From: Montifringilla adamsi
Lineage: Eukaryota; Chordata; Aves; Passeriformes; Passeridae
Direction: 5' to 3'
Assembly: GCA_017590115.1 (NCBI GenBank)
Contig: JAGGNK010006448.1
Span: forward strand, 7,488,099 to 7,552,098
Length of the DNA stretch: 64,000 bases
The position numbers and the translations under genes were made by a program. This document shows positions 26,387-38,832 of the stretch, piece after piece; position 1 is the first letter of the stretch, and each line of letters starts with the position of its first letter. The notes under the pieces are model-generated. The model worked only from the letters and a program-made list of their open reading frames with translations, ran no database searches and was not told where the DNA came from.

Positions 26387-26746
26387 AAAAGAGGCAGAGA
26401 GACAGCTGTGACATTTCTTTCTAAGACAACTAAGTGCTCTCCACTTATGAGTTTGGGAATACTTTCTGGATCACAGATTTGTGAGGGAGTTACATCTTTT
26501 ACCTGTAATTGCTTTGATCTTACTTTGGTACTCTTAAGTCTCAGCTCTCGATAGATAAAATAGAAGGTGAGAAAGGATATTTGCAAGCAGAGGTTCCCAT
26601 CTAGCTTGCCACATTCATCTAGCATGTGTCTAGGGATTTTCAAAGGGATTTTCCATTCTTTCTTTCTATTTCCATCTGTTAGTTCTTAACATCAGTACTA
26701 ACATCTCTAGGACTGCAAAATTAATCAGATAACAGAAGTCAGTGGA
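26387..26746. other. Unique DNA between simple repeats
   Basis: Nothing recognised. Confidence 0.45.
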
Positions 26747-26782
<36 letters not shown>

Positions 26783-26784
26783 TT
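26747..26784. repeat. (AT)14 microsatellite followed by a T-run
   Basis: Fourteen perfect AT dinucleotides (26747-26774), then ten Ts. The uninterrupted AT-run is likely polymorphic. Confidence 0.95.
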
Positions 26785-29778
26785 CTCCCAGTGGAATAGG
26801 AGCAACTAGAAACAAAGAAAAACTACAGAGGAGTGTGTGGGCCTGAGTATTTTAACAATGGTCTTGGTTTATGTTACAGAAATAATGTAACTATAACCCA
26901 AGTGAACAGATTTTTTCCCTTTTTCTTCAAAGTCATATTTTTCAACTCACACTGCCTGAACAATAGTATAAGGATCAGAGTACCAACCTATTGAGAAGTC
27001 ATAGACAATTTATGCAAGAAATTCACTGGTCATTTTAAATCTCTCTGTCAATAAAAGTTCCTAAGTGTGACCTAAGAGGGACAATTGAATTAGGGGGCAA
27101 ATATTAATGGAATGATTAATGGTAAAGTAGTGTCTTGCTATCAACAAAGCTGATCTCAGACTACCATCACAGAACTTTCTTTAGTGCAGAATGTCTTGAT
27201 CCATGTCATGTCTCCCATACTGATTATTCCTCAGACTTTTATTTTTATTCCAGTCTTTCTTCCTCCAACATCATGGAGGATTAGAGCACTCAGCAGTAGC
27301 AGGAATTGAGATAGACTTCACAGATAGCACAGTGAATTATTTGTTCTCCATTTTCCATTTTCTCAATTCTCTATAAATGTTGCAGTGCATGTATTTATTT
27401 GTTAATTTTCTTGTCTTGAAGTTTGGAATCACATCCATACAGGAGTCTATTGCATTTCAGGGACATAAGAGAAGAAGACATGTTACAACATTGTTTGGCT
27501 GATGTGAAGAAAATAGAGAGAATTTAAATGCTAAACAGATATAGCAATAAATACCTAAGGAAGTAGTATACCACAAATAGAGATCATTTAAGAAAGGAGT
27601 GAATAATTTTGCAATACAAAGAGATAGAGAGAAATCCTGGGTTGTTTGGAGGACCATTTGAGTTCAATTCCATATGCTACTTTTCTAAAAAGAGGGGAAG
27701 CAGTAGTCCATGCAAAAAAAGCCACCAAAATTATTTAGATCACAAAGTATGAAAATGAGAATATGCACCGCATGCAGGTGTTTTGCATAGGACACATATT
27801 TGATGGTGCCAGAATGTCCAGAGTAGCATGTGAAATTTCCACATTTCTAAAAACATCTGTAAAAATGTTTTTTTTAGATTTGTGCTTAATACTTACCTAG
27901 CTAAAAAAGCTACTCAAATTGTCCCTTATGGAAAAAATATGTTTTTAGAAATAGAAACACTGTCTGCCACCTTTATATTAGTTTATTTATATAAATTCAA
28001 CAATCGATTAACTTCCAAAGTATACATATTGGTTCACTTGCTGTTTTTGAACTAAAATTTTGGATTCTCACTATTTCAGTTAGAATAAATGCAGTCCCAT
28101 GATGAACACTTCTGAAATTCTCATTCTTGCAAGTGAAGGTACATTTTTTTTATGTGCCTATCATAATGGGATCATATTGTATCTGAAACTCACTGACCAG
28201 CATTACTAAATAAAATGCATGCTGATTATTTCTGCTAATTAATGCAATCCCTTTAACACCTGTTGAGAACATGCAGTGAGATGTTCCAAGCTAACAAAAC
28301 TCTCAAGCTGCATTTTCCATCTGCTTATCACTGTCTTCCAAAGGACAGCTATTTTTCCTTCTGCTAGAGTGTCTGAGAATCCAATTCTTCTTTCCGCTTG
28401 TTAGAGATTGCACTTTAGAGGAGGATTTTAAGAAGTGAAGACTACACTCATGGGACTGTGTTACTGTCAGGTCAAGTAATCTAAGGATCGGTATTGAATG
28501 GCATTGGCAGGACAGAGGGATCAAGGATAAGTCACAAAATGCTGAGCTGTTGGTAATGGGAACCGCTTGGAGAAATGCTGGTGTGGTTTTTTCAACCCTA
28601 ATTTCTCCATACTTCACATTAAATCTCTAAGGTTTTACCTGTCTGTGGAGACAAATGATCATTCATCAGGGAAGAAAGATTCATGGCATGAAGTCACATG
28701 AAACACTGGATTTTTTTCTTCTGTTGATCTCCGATACCTAAAACAAAAGCCACTTCTAATTTGTCCATTTGTAGTCAGTGTACAGAAAAATGTAATGGAT
28801 ATAAAGGAAACATATGTGCTGATATTGATTTGTATTTGACTATACTTCATGCCTAGTTCTTCTTAGCACAATTTACAGGCACATTTAAATGAGATTCCTC
28901 TGTTGAGTTTGCATTGTTCAGCAAAAATGGCTCTTACATGCATTATTTTGAATTTTCTGCATTGTGGTTGGATGGTACAAGGGCTGAGAAAATTATGATG
29001 ATTCTATGTAATGATTCCCCTAGAGTTTTTTTGGGGTGGTTTTAATAAATTTGTCATCAACAAAGCTAAGCTGCAAATACAGTAATTTAGTATTGAACAT
29101 TCCCCACACCAGGCCCTAATTATACAAGTGCTTAAAAACTGTTCTTCTAGAATCATGTTGATGTATTAGAACCAAAATTATTGTATCTATTCCATGTTAT
29201 GGAAAAGTTCTAGCTTTGATATTAAAGACAACTTATTTCTTCAGAAGAAGCCTAAAACTGTTCATATTAAATTAATTTGGAGGATGCATGTGTGGGTTTT
29301 AGTAAAAAAAAAAAAGGAAAAAAAGAAAGAAAAGATGCAAAATAGCCATCAGCAGTACCTTCAGCAATACGATTAAAATCATAAATAATAACAAATGGAG
29401 CAGTAACTCTCTGAAATTTAACTGATTTTGTTGCAAATATCAGACAAATTAAATCAGACTGATATCCACAAATATTCCTTTACATTTACTTATGATATAT
29501 CCCCTTGCACCTTGCACTATTTCCCTACATTTTTCACTGAATATCTCAGCTTATATTTCTGAGAAGATATACAACATATGTTCATGCAGATGTGAACTTA
29601 AGTATGCAAATCTAAGAGAAAATTGTTCATGCAGGACAGAACAAAGTTTTTCAAATATGAATGAGACTCACACCACTGGGCAGTAACTTTCTTTTTCACT
29701 TGCTACAGAAGCTTCTGGAACTGCATAAGTCTTACTCATCTCTGTGAAAAATTATATTTAGACATTAGTTTAAAGGAC
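26785..29778. other. Unique AT-rich DNA, no gene seen
   Basis: About 3 kb with an A/G-rich tract near 29304-29335. The longest open frame (104 codons, 28303-28617, minus) has no recognised domain or splice context. Confidence 0.55.
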
Positions 29779-30492
29779 TGTAGTGGGTTGGCCTCAGCTG
29801 GCTGCCAGATGCCTACCAAAGCAATTCTATCATTTTCCCTCCACCATCAGGACATATGGGGCGAAAATAGGACGAAAAGCCCACAGGCTGAGGTAAGGAT
29901 AGGGATATGGCTTACCATTTGCCATCATGGCAAAACAGACTCAACTAGGGAAATTCAATTCCATTGATTGCCATTTAATTGTAGTAGAATTGGATAGTGA
30001 GAAATAAGAAAAAAAGTAAAACCACTTTCCCCTCACCCCTTCCTTCTTAGGCTTAACTTCATTCCCAAATCTTCTCTTTCCCCCACTCCAGGCAGAACAT
30101 AGGAATGGGAAATAAGAGTTGTGTTCATTTCATAATTCTTCGTTTCTGCTGATTCTTCCTCCTCATGTTCTTCTCCTGCTCTACTCTGGCTCCTACAGAG
30201 CCTTTTTCCCTTCTTCTACCCTGACCTTGATATATGCAGAGCTGTTTCTCTAACATTTTCTGAAATCTCTCTCACAGCTGCTGTGAAGCATCTTTTACTT
30301 TTTCAAAAATGTGATACCGCAGAGGCATTACTGATGTTGGTAGTTGGCTCAGCTTTGTCTAGCAGTGGGTCTGCCTTGTAGCTGGCTGGAACTGGCTGAC
30401 ACGGGAACAGCTTCTGGCAGTTTCTCACAGGAGTCACCTCTACATTACAAACACCTCCTGCTAGCAAAACCTTGCCATGTAAACCAAGTACA
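29779..30492 (-). mobile_element. Nearly complete solo LTR of an avian ERV
   Basis: The element runs from TGTAGTGGGTTG at 29779 to a terminal ACA at 30492, giving the canonical TG...CA ends. It matches a widespread avian LTR along its length: the ATGCCTACCAAAG block, CAAAACAGACTCAACTAGGG, the CTTCCTTCTTAGGCTTAACTTC pyrimidine stretch and CAAAACCTTGCCATGTAAAC near the right end. I recall the sense direction as the minus strand, and its TATA region (about 30295-30312) has decayed to TTTTTGAAAAA. The variable tandem GCTCC-type minisatellite usually found in the middle is reduced to a remnant around 30175-30210. The flanking pentamers are AGGAC and AGGTA, at best a mutated target-site duplication. 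No internal viral sequence remains, which implies LTR-LTR recombination. Confidence 0.85.
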
Positions 30493-31009
30493 AGGTATTC
30501 ATCCTGACAACAATTTGCCTTCCCTCAGGATGAAAAACTCACAACTGTATTAAAAGATTATATTCCAGATATTGTTGATTAATACATTAAAAAGGCTGAA
30601 ACATATATGTCAAGTAATAACATGGCTAGAGTAGAGTTATATAAAGAAATAGCTCCAGGGAATTGCATCTGTCCTGAGCTGCAGGAATGATCTGTACAAG
30701 TGTCAATTTCAGTATGTCAGTGTTTCTTCTTTTTTGATTTATTGAAACATTGTATCTAGCGTAGACAGCTAACAATGGAAGTGTTACTCTTGAGATAGAG
30801 AAAAAAAAATCTCAATACTTATCAAAATATGCTACTACCTGGGGTCTTGGAGAATACCAGTTACATAGCATGTAATGTTACAGAGTTCAACAAAGAAGGT
30901 CTCCTTCCTTCTGATGTCACTAAATAGGTATTACCAGCCTGAACACAATCCATAAATTAGCAACACCTCCTAAATGCCCTTATAGAACAGCAGGGTAATT
31001 CAATAACTC
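30493..31009. other. Unique DNA, nothing recognised
   Basis: No repeat or gene seen. Confidence 0.5.
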
Positions 31010-31122
31010 TCATAACTCAGAAGGAATTTGAGAAGGCCACTAGGCCAGTCTGCTGTTCAGTACAAAGTCACCTATGAGGTCAGACTATGTTGTGCAAGGT
31101 TTTTATCCTTTCAGGTCTATGT
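31010..31122 (-). mobile_element. CR1 fragment, degraded
   Basis: The GAGAAGGCCACTAGGCCAGT, GAGGTCAGACTATGTTGTGC and TTTTTATCCTTTCAGGTC segments align in order with the reverse complement of the CR1 3' untranslated region of the variant that carries a GAGGTCAGACCAGGTTGC block. Many substitutions indicate age. Confidence 0.65.
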
Positions 31123-34100
31123 AAAAATATGCAGAAGGAAAGCATGTCTGCTCCCTGAAGATTATCTGATTAAAGACCTTGTTAAATGTGATCATAAATA
31201 AAAGGAGAAGGCCACACATAAAAAACCATACAGAGACACAGGCCTTACAGGCAAAAAATAATGGAGACAACGGCAAGAAACAAACCTTGTCAGTCATAGT
31301 ACTTGACAGGCTATTAAAAAGTCCAGGCACAGGTCTGGAGAGGATCATCTGCATTTCGTAGCTAAAAAGTGGGAACTAAAGATACAAGGAGTTGGGATAA
31401 TACAGTGAAATTACTAAGTCTGTGCAAACTGGTAAAGGAAGGTGCAGCAGAAGGAAACTGGTAAGAAGCAAAGAGGGAACAGACAGAAAGATGTATTCAT
31501 GTGTAAAATGGGGACAATATGTACGCTTCTCTGGCTGAGCCTTGTCACTGATCAGCACAGTCTGTCCTGTTCTATCTAACCCTATTTCTGCATAATCTCA
31601 CACTCTATTCTGCCTATGTGTGAGTGCTGCAAGAAGTAAGTGCCAGCTACTGGGATCTGTTTGGAATCAAGAGGAGTGGTCAGTCCTGGCTTGCAGCACC
31701 TGCCTTGAGGCACATGGGGGTTGTTAGCCTTCAGACACTGGGCTGCCTCTGTTACTTACATAGTTCAGTTATGATTAATGGACAAAGGAGGAAACTAAAC
31801 AGACCTTAAACTTTTTATTAAATGTTATTTTCTTCATGGCAGAACTCATTTAATGTTTAGCCTTCACGCTTTTCTTTTTTTTTTTGAAGAAAAATAGAAG
31901 GAAGATCTTAACAGTCAAATTCAATATTTTGACACATTCTTTATTTCCATGGGGTTCACAGTTTTATAAAGGTCACCACTTAAGAAATGGAAGTCCAGTT
32001 TAGGTTGCTCCTATTTTTCCTCCCTCTTTTATTCTCTTTTTGAAAACCTGATTTTTGGGTAGCATTGCCTGTGATTAATAATTCTCTCTGGCCATACATG
32101 TAATCTCTGTGTAGTGACACACTATGATGTAAAAATAAATGAACTAATTAAAAATACCCCCCTTATTGTGCAAAGTGAATTGAAAATAAAATAGTAAAAC
32201 ATTTCTTAAATGTATCTTAATTAAAAAATAAAAGCATAAAAATGAACAAATACCTTACAGAGCAGAAGTAGTCATTATGGTATTTGCTTTTGGATGCTCC
32301 TACACAAAATCCTCCTCAGGCTTATGTTCACATAACATACATCTGTTGGGAAAATTATATTACATTTGTCAACTTTGTCAAACTTATTTTTATATGCAGA
32401 ATGTGTCTGTTAAACCAAACAACATTTTTATTCACATTTAAACCATTAACATTTTAACTTAAATTTTAATCCAGCCAACATCAGCTATCAAAGAGAGACA
32501 GATAATTATTGGGTAGCACTAAAATCAGTGTTTTCTTGCCTTTTCTTTCTGTTCTTGTCAGAACAACCTTTTTGTATTTTGAGGTTGTCAATACGCTTTA
32601 GTTTTTGATTGATAAGCAGTACTTGAAACCTGTGAAGAAAATTAAGACTATCAAGCAGCTTTTTTTTTTTTGGCAATATTTTACTTTTATTTCAGTGTTT
32701 TTCTCTTTCTTCTCTTGTCCTTGTCCCTTCCTCTCTTTCCATTATTGCATGCATGCTTGAATAGTATATAGAAATTGTATAGAGTTTAATAAATTAAATA
32801 TGTTATATGTAAGTACCTCACTACTATCATATTTTATTTGTGCACTGGTATTGATATTTTTTTATTTTTCTCTCACTATGTATACTGGTATCTCACACTA
32901 TATTGATCCAAACAATAGTCCCTTTTTGAGGAGTCTAACTCATAATTAATGTACTATTAAATGAATTATTTAATACCAATAAAGTAATTTGTTCAAAGGG
33001 TATACTACAAGTAGTTGACAATCTAAAAAGACTCTTCTTACAAGCACATATTAAATGGTTTTTTTCTGTATATGTTTACCAGTATGTCATGTACTTCAGT
33101 CTGCAAATGACTACTAATGATTCACTTCAAAGTTAAATATTTAGCTGCTAATTTCCGGCAGTACAAACAAAAATGAGCAAATCCAGCAGCATGAATAAAC
33201 TAACATTGCAAAACAGTTTGAAGCTTTGGGTTTTTTCCCTATGCTGGAAATGGAATTTGACATTTCTTATAGTATCTGCATCCAAAACACCATATAAGTA
33301 TAGTAAGTGAATTATTCATTTTGCTATTTTTCCTTTGGTAACATCTAACTATGAAGAGTACAAAAATTTTGCTAAATAATCTAGAAGTGATTGGAAAAAA
33401 TTCTGTTTAATGGTTCTCTGGATTTCTTTACACAAATGAGTTGTGTACTCAATATTCTTTATCCTAACCGCAGTTTTAAATAAAATTTTAAAATAAAATC
33501 TTTGAAAGTCTAGGTTGTTAGAAGAAGCATCACAACATCTTCCTGTTACTAAAGTACCCTGAAAAAAAAAAATTAATCACAAATAGGCCAAAGATTTCAC
33601 AAAACGCTGCTGCATAAAGATGCATTTTCTAAAAATATAAATAAAAATATTGATGTTTATGAAGGCAGGGACATTATTATCACACAAGAACATTGCCCAC
33701 TTGCGTGACAAAAAATAAAATTTATTTTTGGATCGTAACTTCTTTTGTTATTAGTCAAATTCTAGGCATCTTCAACATCTTCAAAATATAATTTTAGAGC
33801 AATTATCTAAAACTTCACTACTTGTGCACATGTTCATTTATTTAAACAAACCTTTACTGAATGCATGCTGCTCAAATGTTACCTGTATCTTTGCAGGCAC
33901 TGCCTAATAACTTAAGTTTAGATTCTCCATCAATTTTCCTCAGTTACTCCAAGTCAATTTCTAAAAGGACTAAAATGATTTTCACCTAGTCTACTGATGT
34001 AATTTATAGAACAATAAAAAAAGTTAGAATTGGAAATTTTTTCCCTTCAAGTTTGATTGGGTTGTAGTCAATTGAGGCATTTCTGTTAAGATACAGTCAC

Positions 34101-35234
34101 CCTCTTTAACCAGTGAAGAGAAATAATTTTACTTAGACAGTTCTACTCTCCCTGAGTGAATTGAGTCTCCCACTTGAAAAGTCAGTCTGCTGAAAATTAT
34201 ATTGTGAACACCAGGGTCATGTTAAAATACTGTGTTCTACCAGGGGGAAAAAATAATCAATTTTGTTTGTTTTCATACAGTTTGCATCAAAAAGTTTGTA
34301 CAGCTATTCTGAATAATGCAAATTTATTTAAGATTAAAAGTTCAAGATATTTCAGAAACCAATTGCTACTGACAGACTTTGGTAATTAGCATGACTTTAG
34401 TTTTCGAAGGCCATAAAATTTAGTACAGATGTGCCTTGCAAATTCATATGATCCAACAGAAACCTAATGTTTCAATCTTGGGAGAGAAATGGAGGAAGAT
34501 TTTCTGTTTTAAGTGACTGAATTAACCAGAAATGTATGGTGATTAGACTTATAAACAGATCCAGCCTTTTCCCAGATTAGAAAGCACTTTACATGGGCAC
34601 CTGGCAGGTCCCAGAAGAACCTGTCCCAAGCAAAGACAACAGGAGGGTTAATTCAGCTTGAGGGGAAAGGTTGTCAGGCATACCAAATGCTGCTGTCAGT
34701 GTTAAAATATTTCTTCTCCTGAGACATAAACTACATGTGAGAAGAATGTGTGCATATGCCTTCCTTCAGGCACAGGCAGTGGCTTCAGGACCAGTTGTTT
34801 GCTTTGAGAACTGTAGGATAACACTTCAAATTAAACCTGAAAGAGATGCTGACTAGATCCAGCTCAAATTGTGAACCTACCTCTGTCCTCGCCCACAGGC
34901 AGGAGCAGGAGCAGGAGCGGGAGCGAGTGTTACTGGTGAATGCAGTAGGAACACAGGCTACAAAGAAGGCTATTTAAGGAGAGTACTCAGCTTTTTGCAG
35001 CAGACCAAGGATTTCCAAATATAAGAAAGGTTCACAGAATAGTTAGCCAGGCCAGTGAACTCTAGGCCTGTGGTAAGTGGAGGCTTGGATGATGGGCACT
35101 ACATGCATTCTTCTTTTTGCTGGTTTTGTTCATTGGTCAATTGGTCTGCCCCAAAGAGGAATGAAGGGCATTGGAGCATCTGTCATGTGAGGGGAGCATG
35201 AGTGTTCATTTTGGATCTCTGACTGTTCATTTTG
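31123..35234. other. Unique DNA, about 4.1 kb, no gene seen
   Basis: Mostly AT-rich. Two blocks are richer in G and C: 31620-31770, and 34560-35230, which includes a (CAGGAG)-type purine repeat at 34900-34926. Neither matches a repeat family I know. Open frames are 83 codons or fewer. Confidence 0.5.
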
Positions 35235-35332
35235 GAGAACAGATGGCTTAGAGAGATCTTATCAAAGGGGAGGGAGACACAAGCAAGGCAGTGACAAATT
35301 CTTCACAGTGGTCCAGCGAGGACAAGAGGAAA
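35235..35332 (+). mobile_element. CR1 fragment with internal deletions
   Basis: GGCTTAGAGAGATCTTATCA, a GGGGAGGGAG segment and TTCACAGTGGTCCAGCGAGG followed by ACAAGAGG align with the CR1 ORF2 C-terminal coding region and lack two short internal parts. The truncated 3' part is missing. Confidence 0.65.
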
Positions 35333-35640
35333 TGTTTATACTCTGATATACACAAAATTCAATTTAACACGTATAAAAAGATTGCTTGGTTATTTTGAGA
35401 ATGTCAGATACAGAAACAGTTTGTGCAGGAGCTCTTTGAGGTGTTTATCCCTAGATTAAATTTCAAAATCAAACTGAGCAATCTGGTCTAAACATTATGT
35501 ATGAAACATGGCTGGGAAGTCATCCAAAACTGTGACTAGTAATCAATCATAATATTACCAAATAGACTTTTTAGAAGATGAAATACTGGGATCATGAACT
35601 AAAACTTGGGAAAACTTAGCTTGTAAAAGACCTTGTTCAT
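35333..35640. other. Unique DNA, nothing recognised
   Basis: Short AT-rich spacer between the CR1 fragment and the hairpin. Confidence 0.45.
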
Positions 35641-35676
35641 TAAAGCTGTAGCCAATACACATTGGCTACAGCTTTA
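35641..35676. repeat. Perfect inverted repeat, 16-bp arms, 4-base loop
   Basis: TAAAGCTGTAGCCAAT at 35641-35656 is exactly complementary to 35661-35676, with ACAC as the loop. The arms have mixed composition, so this is not the AT-slippage palindrome common elsewhere in the window. Pairing stops outside the arms. It could be a fold-back insertion, a structured RNA segment or a small MITE relic. Confidence 0.9.
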
Positions 35677-37295
35677 TGGTCTCTTCTATGCCACCGAATA
35701 GAGCAATAATTGCCTTTAGTAACAGCAACCGCACAGCACAGTTCTCTTGGTAAAATAGCAACACGATTTGAAGATGATGTTGAAAACAAACAGTGGATTC
35801 TGTAAAATTAGTGCTAATATGAAGTTGCAACACGGCATCTAGCATAGTAACATTCCCACATCTCTGAACTGGAAAATAATTATGTATGTATAATCTTTTG
35901 CTTAGTCCTAATGCTTCTTTAGAGTACTTCAAGAAACACTACAATTAAACAAATTCTATATTTTATTTCACAGCCCTTCTGGGGAACATAGAACTGTCTT
36001 TGTGTCCTTTGAAGTGTTCAATGTATTTAAAAACTACATTCTGTATAATAATTTTAAATTATTTTATTTTTAAAAAGTCACCCTGATATATATATATGAT
36101 CCATTAAATATTTTACTATTATTTTATTAAACTATTTTTACTTATTTTTAATATATATTAAAAAAGTCTAAGCTCTTGTATAATTTAGTCTTCAGAGGCC
36201 AAAGTAATAGAGTAATATAAGAAAAAAACAAAAAAGGATGTAGCTAACACATGATATGTAATGACGGTATGTGCTCTACATGTTAAACAAGAGCGTTGGA
36301 AATGTGTGTTGCTGCTATGTGATAGCTGCATATTTCACTGTAAATTTATTTTGCTGCAATCTGCATTGGGTCAGTTATGATTTTGTCACTTGAGCTGTTT
36401 CTCATTAATAGCCTGAAAGATCAGATAAACTTGTTAATGGAATTTGCATGTGAAACATAATTGAGAGCTTGAGAAAAAAAAAACGAAAAAGAAGGATGAA
36501 AAATGAGAATAATTGGCAGAATATAAATAAACAATATTAAACCATAAACCCAAATTATAATTCCAAATAAAACCTGGAACCATGGAAGAAAAAATTCAGG
36601 AAAGCATCACAAATCAGTGAGTCTTGACCCTTTCCAAATGTAGATAAGTACTTAAACATGCTTGTGGAATAGCATTACTCTCATTCTTAATTGAAAGCAC
36701 ATTAAGAAGTACTTTGCTTGATTTTGAAGATTCTAGAGAAAGGAGGATTGTAGGAATACAAATTGAGGCAGCAGTTTAAAAGTTAAGTAGCCAGATAAGT
36801 AACACAAAAATAACCTGATTGATTTAGATGTAGAGACAAAAGAGAAGCAGCCAGTAATTTACCAGTGTTTCCCTCCCACCTCATCTCAAGGTAGAGCCTG
36901 CTGACCAAGATAGCTTACTTATGGATGTCCCATTAACAAAACATTGATAACGGGAAGGAATTTAAAACAGAAACCGTAAGAACTAGAAATATGGCAAACT
37001 GCTCTATACCTGTATAATGGAAAAAACTTATCTTAGGCTTTAATAATTTTAATGAATTGTACTGAGATTTTTTCATTTATTCCAACATTTCATGCATCAA
37101 AACTTATGTACATATCTTTTTTGATATCACAGGCTCTAAGTACTGGAAAAAAATGCAAATTCTAAGTGAGGAGAAAGAATTTTAAGAGAACAAGATCTTC
37201 ACACAATATTCACAGTAAGGCTAAAGACAGTTTTGCTTTCTGAAAAAAAAATGTACACAGCATTCAAATCTTGGTTTGTATTAGTTTTAAATTTA
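35677..37295. other. Unique DNA; 36280-36460 has a conserved-noncoding look
   Basis: No gene seen. The stretch 36280-36460 has more even composition than its flanks and holds a TTTGCAT octamer-like core (36439-36446), TAAT cores and CATTAATAG. That texture is typical of vertebrate developmental enhancers, but conservation cannot be tested here. Confidence 0.35.
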
Positions 37296-37580
37296 ATCAT
37301 AAAATCATAGAACAGTTTCAGCAGGAAAGGACCTTTGAGGGTCATCCAGTACAACCTCTTTTCATTGAGAAAGGACATGTTCTGCTAGATCAGGTTGCTC
37401 AGATACCAAGCTGGTATTGAATGTTTCCAGGAATAGGGTTTTCTCTCCCACATTTCAAGACAATTGTTTTGTCATCAATTGTTACATACTAAACCAGTAT
37501 TTCCATTACCTGTTAAAGTCTAGAATCTCTACAGTAAAAGATGTCCCTCTTAACTTCATAAAATTACACTTCTCTATAGT
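37296..37580 (-). mobile_element. CR1 3' end, diverged
   Basis: ATCATAGAACAGTTTCAGCA leads into GGAAAGGACCTTTGAGGGTC, CATCCAGTACAACCTC and GATCAGGTTGCTCAGAT, the reverse complement of the CR1 3' untranslated region. Similarity fades after about 37440. Short pieces such as CTACAGTAAAAGATGTCCCT suggest decayed ORF2 3' coding sequence to about 37580. Confidence 0.8.
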
Positions 37581-38706
37581 ATAGCTAAAATACTATTTTT
37601 CCCTTCATTTTTTGTTGTTTCTCTAATTTTCTTGAGAAAGATAGTTCCTCATTCTTTCAACATTTTCTGTCTTTGAAAAATATTTAGAACTCAGCAACAT
37701 AAAAGGCACAGATGACTTCTTTTTTTTTTTAAATACTTCAAGATATGGAACCATATGGAACAATTTCAACTGAAACTATTTAGTTGAATTTTATGGAGCA
37801 ATAAATTACAAATTGTATGATCTGGAAACAATATGAACATTTCAGTATGCACAGTCATTTGTTGAAAAAAGCTAGGTTTTTTTGGTTTTGTTTTTTGGGT
37901 TTTTTTTCCCAGTTTTAGAACCCTATAGATATGGACTAAAATTTTTTTCATAATTTTATTATGTCAGTGTCATTAAGCTTTGAATATATGTTTGTTTTAA
38001 AAGCACTCAGAATGACAGCTAAAGAACATGGAACAAAAGGTTGGGTTTAGGGCTTTGTCTTGGGTTTTTTTCCTTTTCCTTTTTTTTTTTTCCTTTTCTA
38101 TGTGTTGGAGTGAGACATTTTAAAATCTGTATATAAGGTGTAAAATCATACTGTCATATTTTTAAGGGAATATTAAAGTTAGACAAATATCAGGAAGATT
38201 TCAAATTAAGTTAGAGAAAGAATATATATTGAATATGCTTGGGCTGAGGTTATTCTATGTGATAAAAAAGCACACAATAAAAATGTAAAGAAATTCTAGC
38301 AGTGTGCAATCACTGACTGAGAGATGAATGAACTACAAAACTGAACAAGCCTACTGAGACATCTTTGAAAAAGAGCTGTTTGAAAGTAATTTTGTTTGTC
38401 TCCATTTCTGACAAAGCAAAAACTTCACATTCACATGAAAGTGAAGGATCTGTTTTGGAACAGTAGTCTTCACTATTCAGCCTATTTACATCCATTGCAG
38501 TAAAGTGCTTAGTAAAGGAGAATGTTCAGGAGGAAAAGAGAAAAGCATAAGCAAATAAATGCTTGACACAAGGGTAGAAACCTGGTAAATTGGGACATGA
38601 GAGGAACATGAAATAAAAGCCACAGAGGTTGACAGAAATAAGAAATAATAAGAAAGACAGAGAAGGAAGCATGGAACAGGGGAAAAACAAGAGCAGTTAT
38701 TCCTGA
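37581..38706. other. Unique DNA, T-rich tracts
   Basis: T-runs lie at 37719-37730, 37876-37910 and 38066-38092. Nothing else is recognised. Confidence 0.5.
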
Positions 38707-38768
38707 GTCATAGAATGTTTTGGGATGGAAGGTGCTTTTAAAGATCAGGCATTTTAAACCCTCTGACA
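38707..38768 (-). mobile_element. CR1 3'-tail fragment
   Basis: TCATAGAATGTTTTGGGATG, then GAAGGTGCTTTTAAAGATCA, is the reverse complement of the terminal CR1 sequence. The copy breaks off after about 60 bases, 65 bases before another CR1 3' end on the same strand. Confidence 0.8.
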
Positions 38769-38832
38769 GCATTTTGCATTTGATTTTCACATTTATGAGC
38801 CTCATATGGACTGGACTTGCTCCTCAAGCCTG

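Noticed and set aside
26162..26643. Overlapping 130- and 131-codon frames on opposite strands
   Set aside because: Both run through a (CAAA)n and poly-A tract. The Lys/Asn-rich and Phe/Leu-rich products are low-complexity artefacts.
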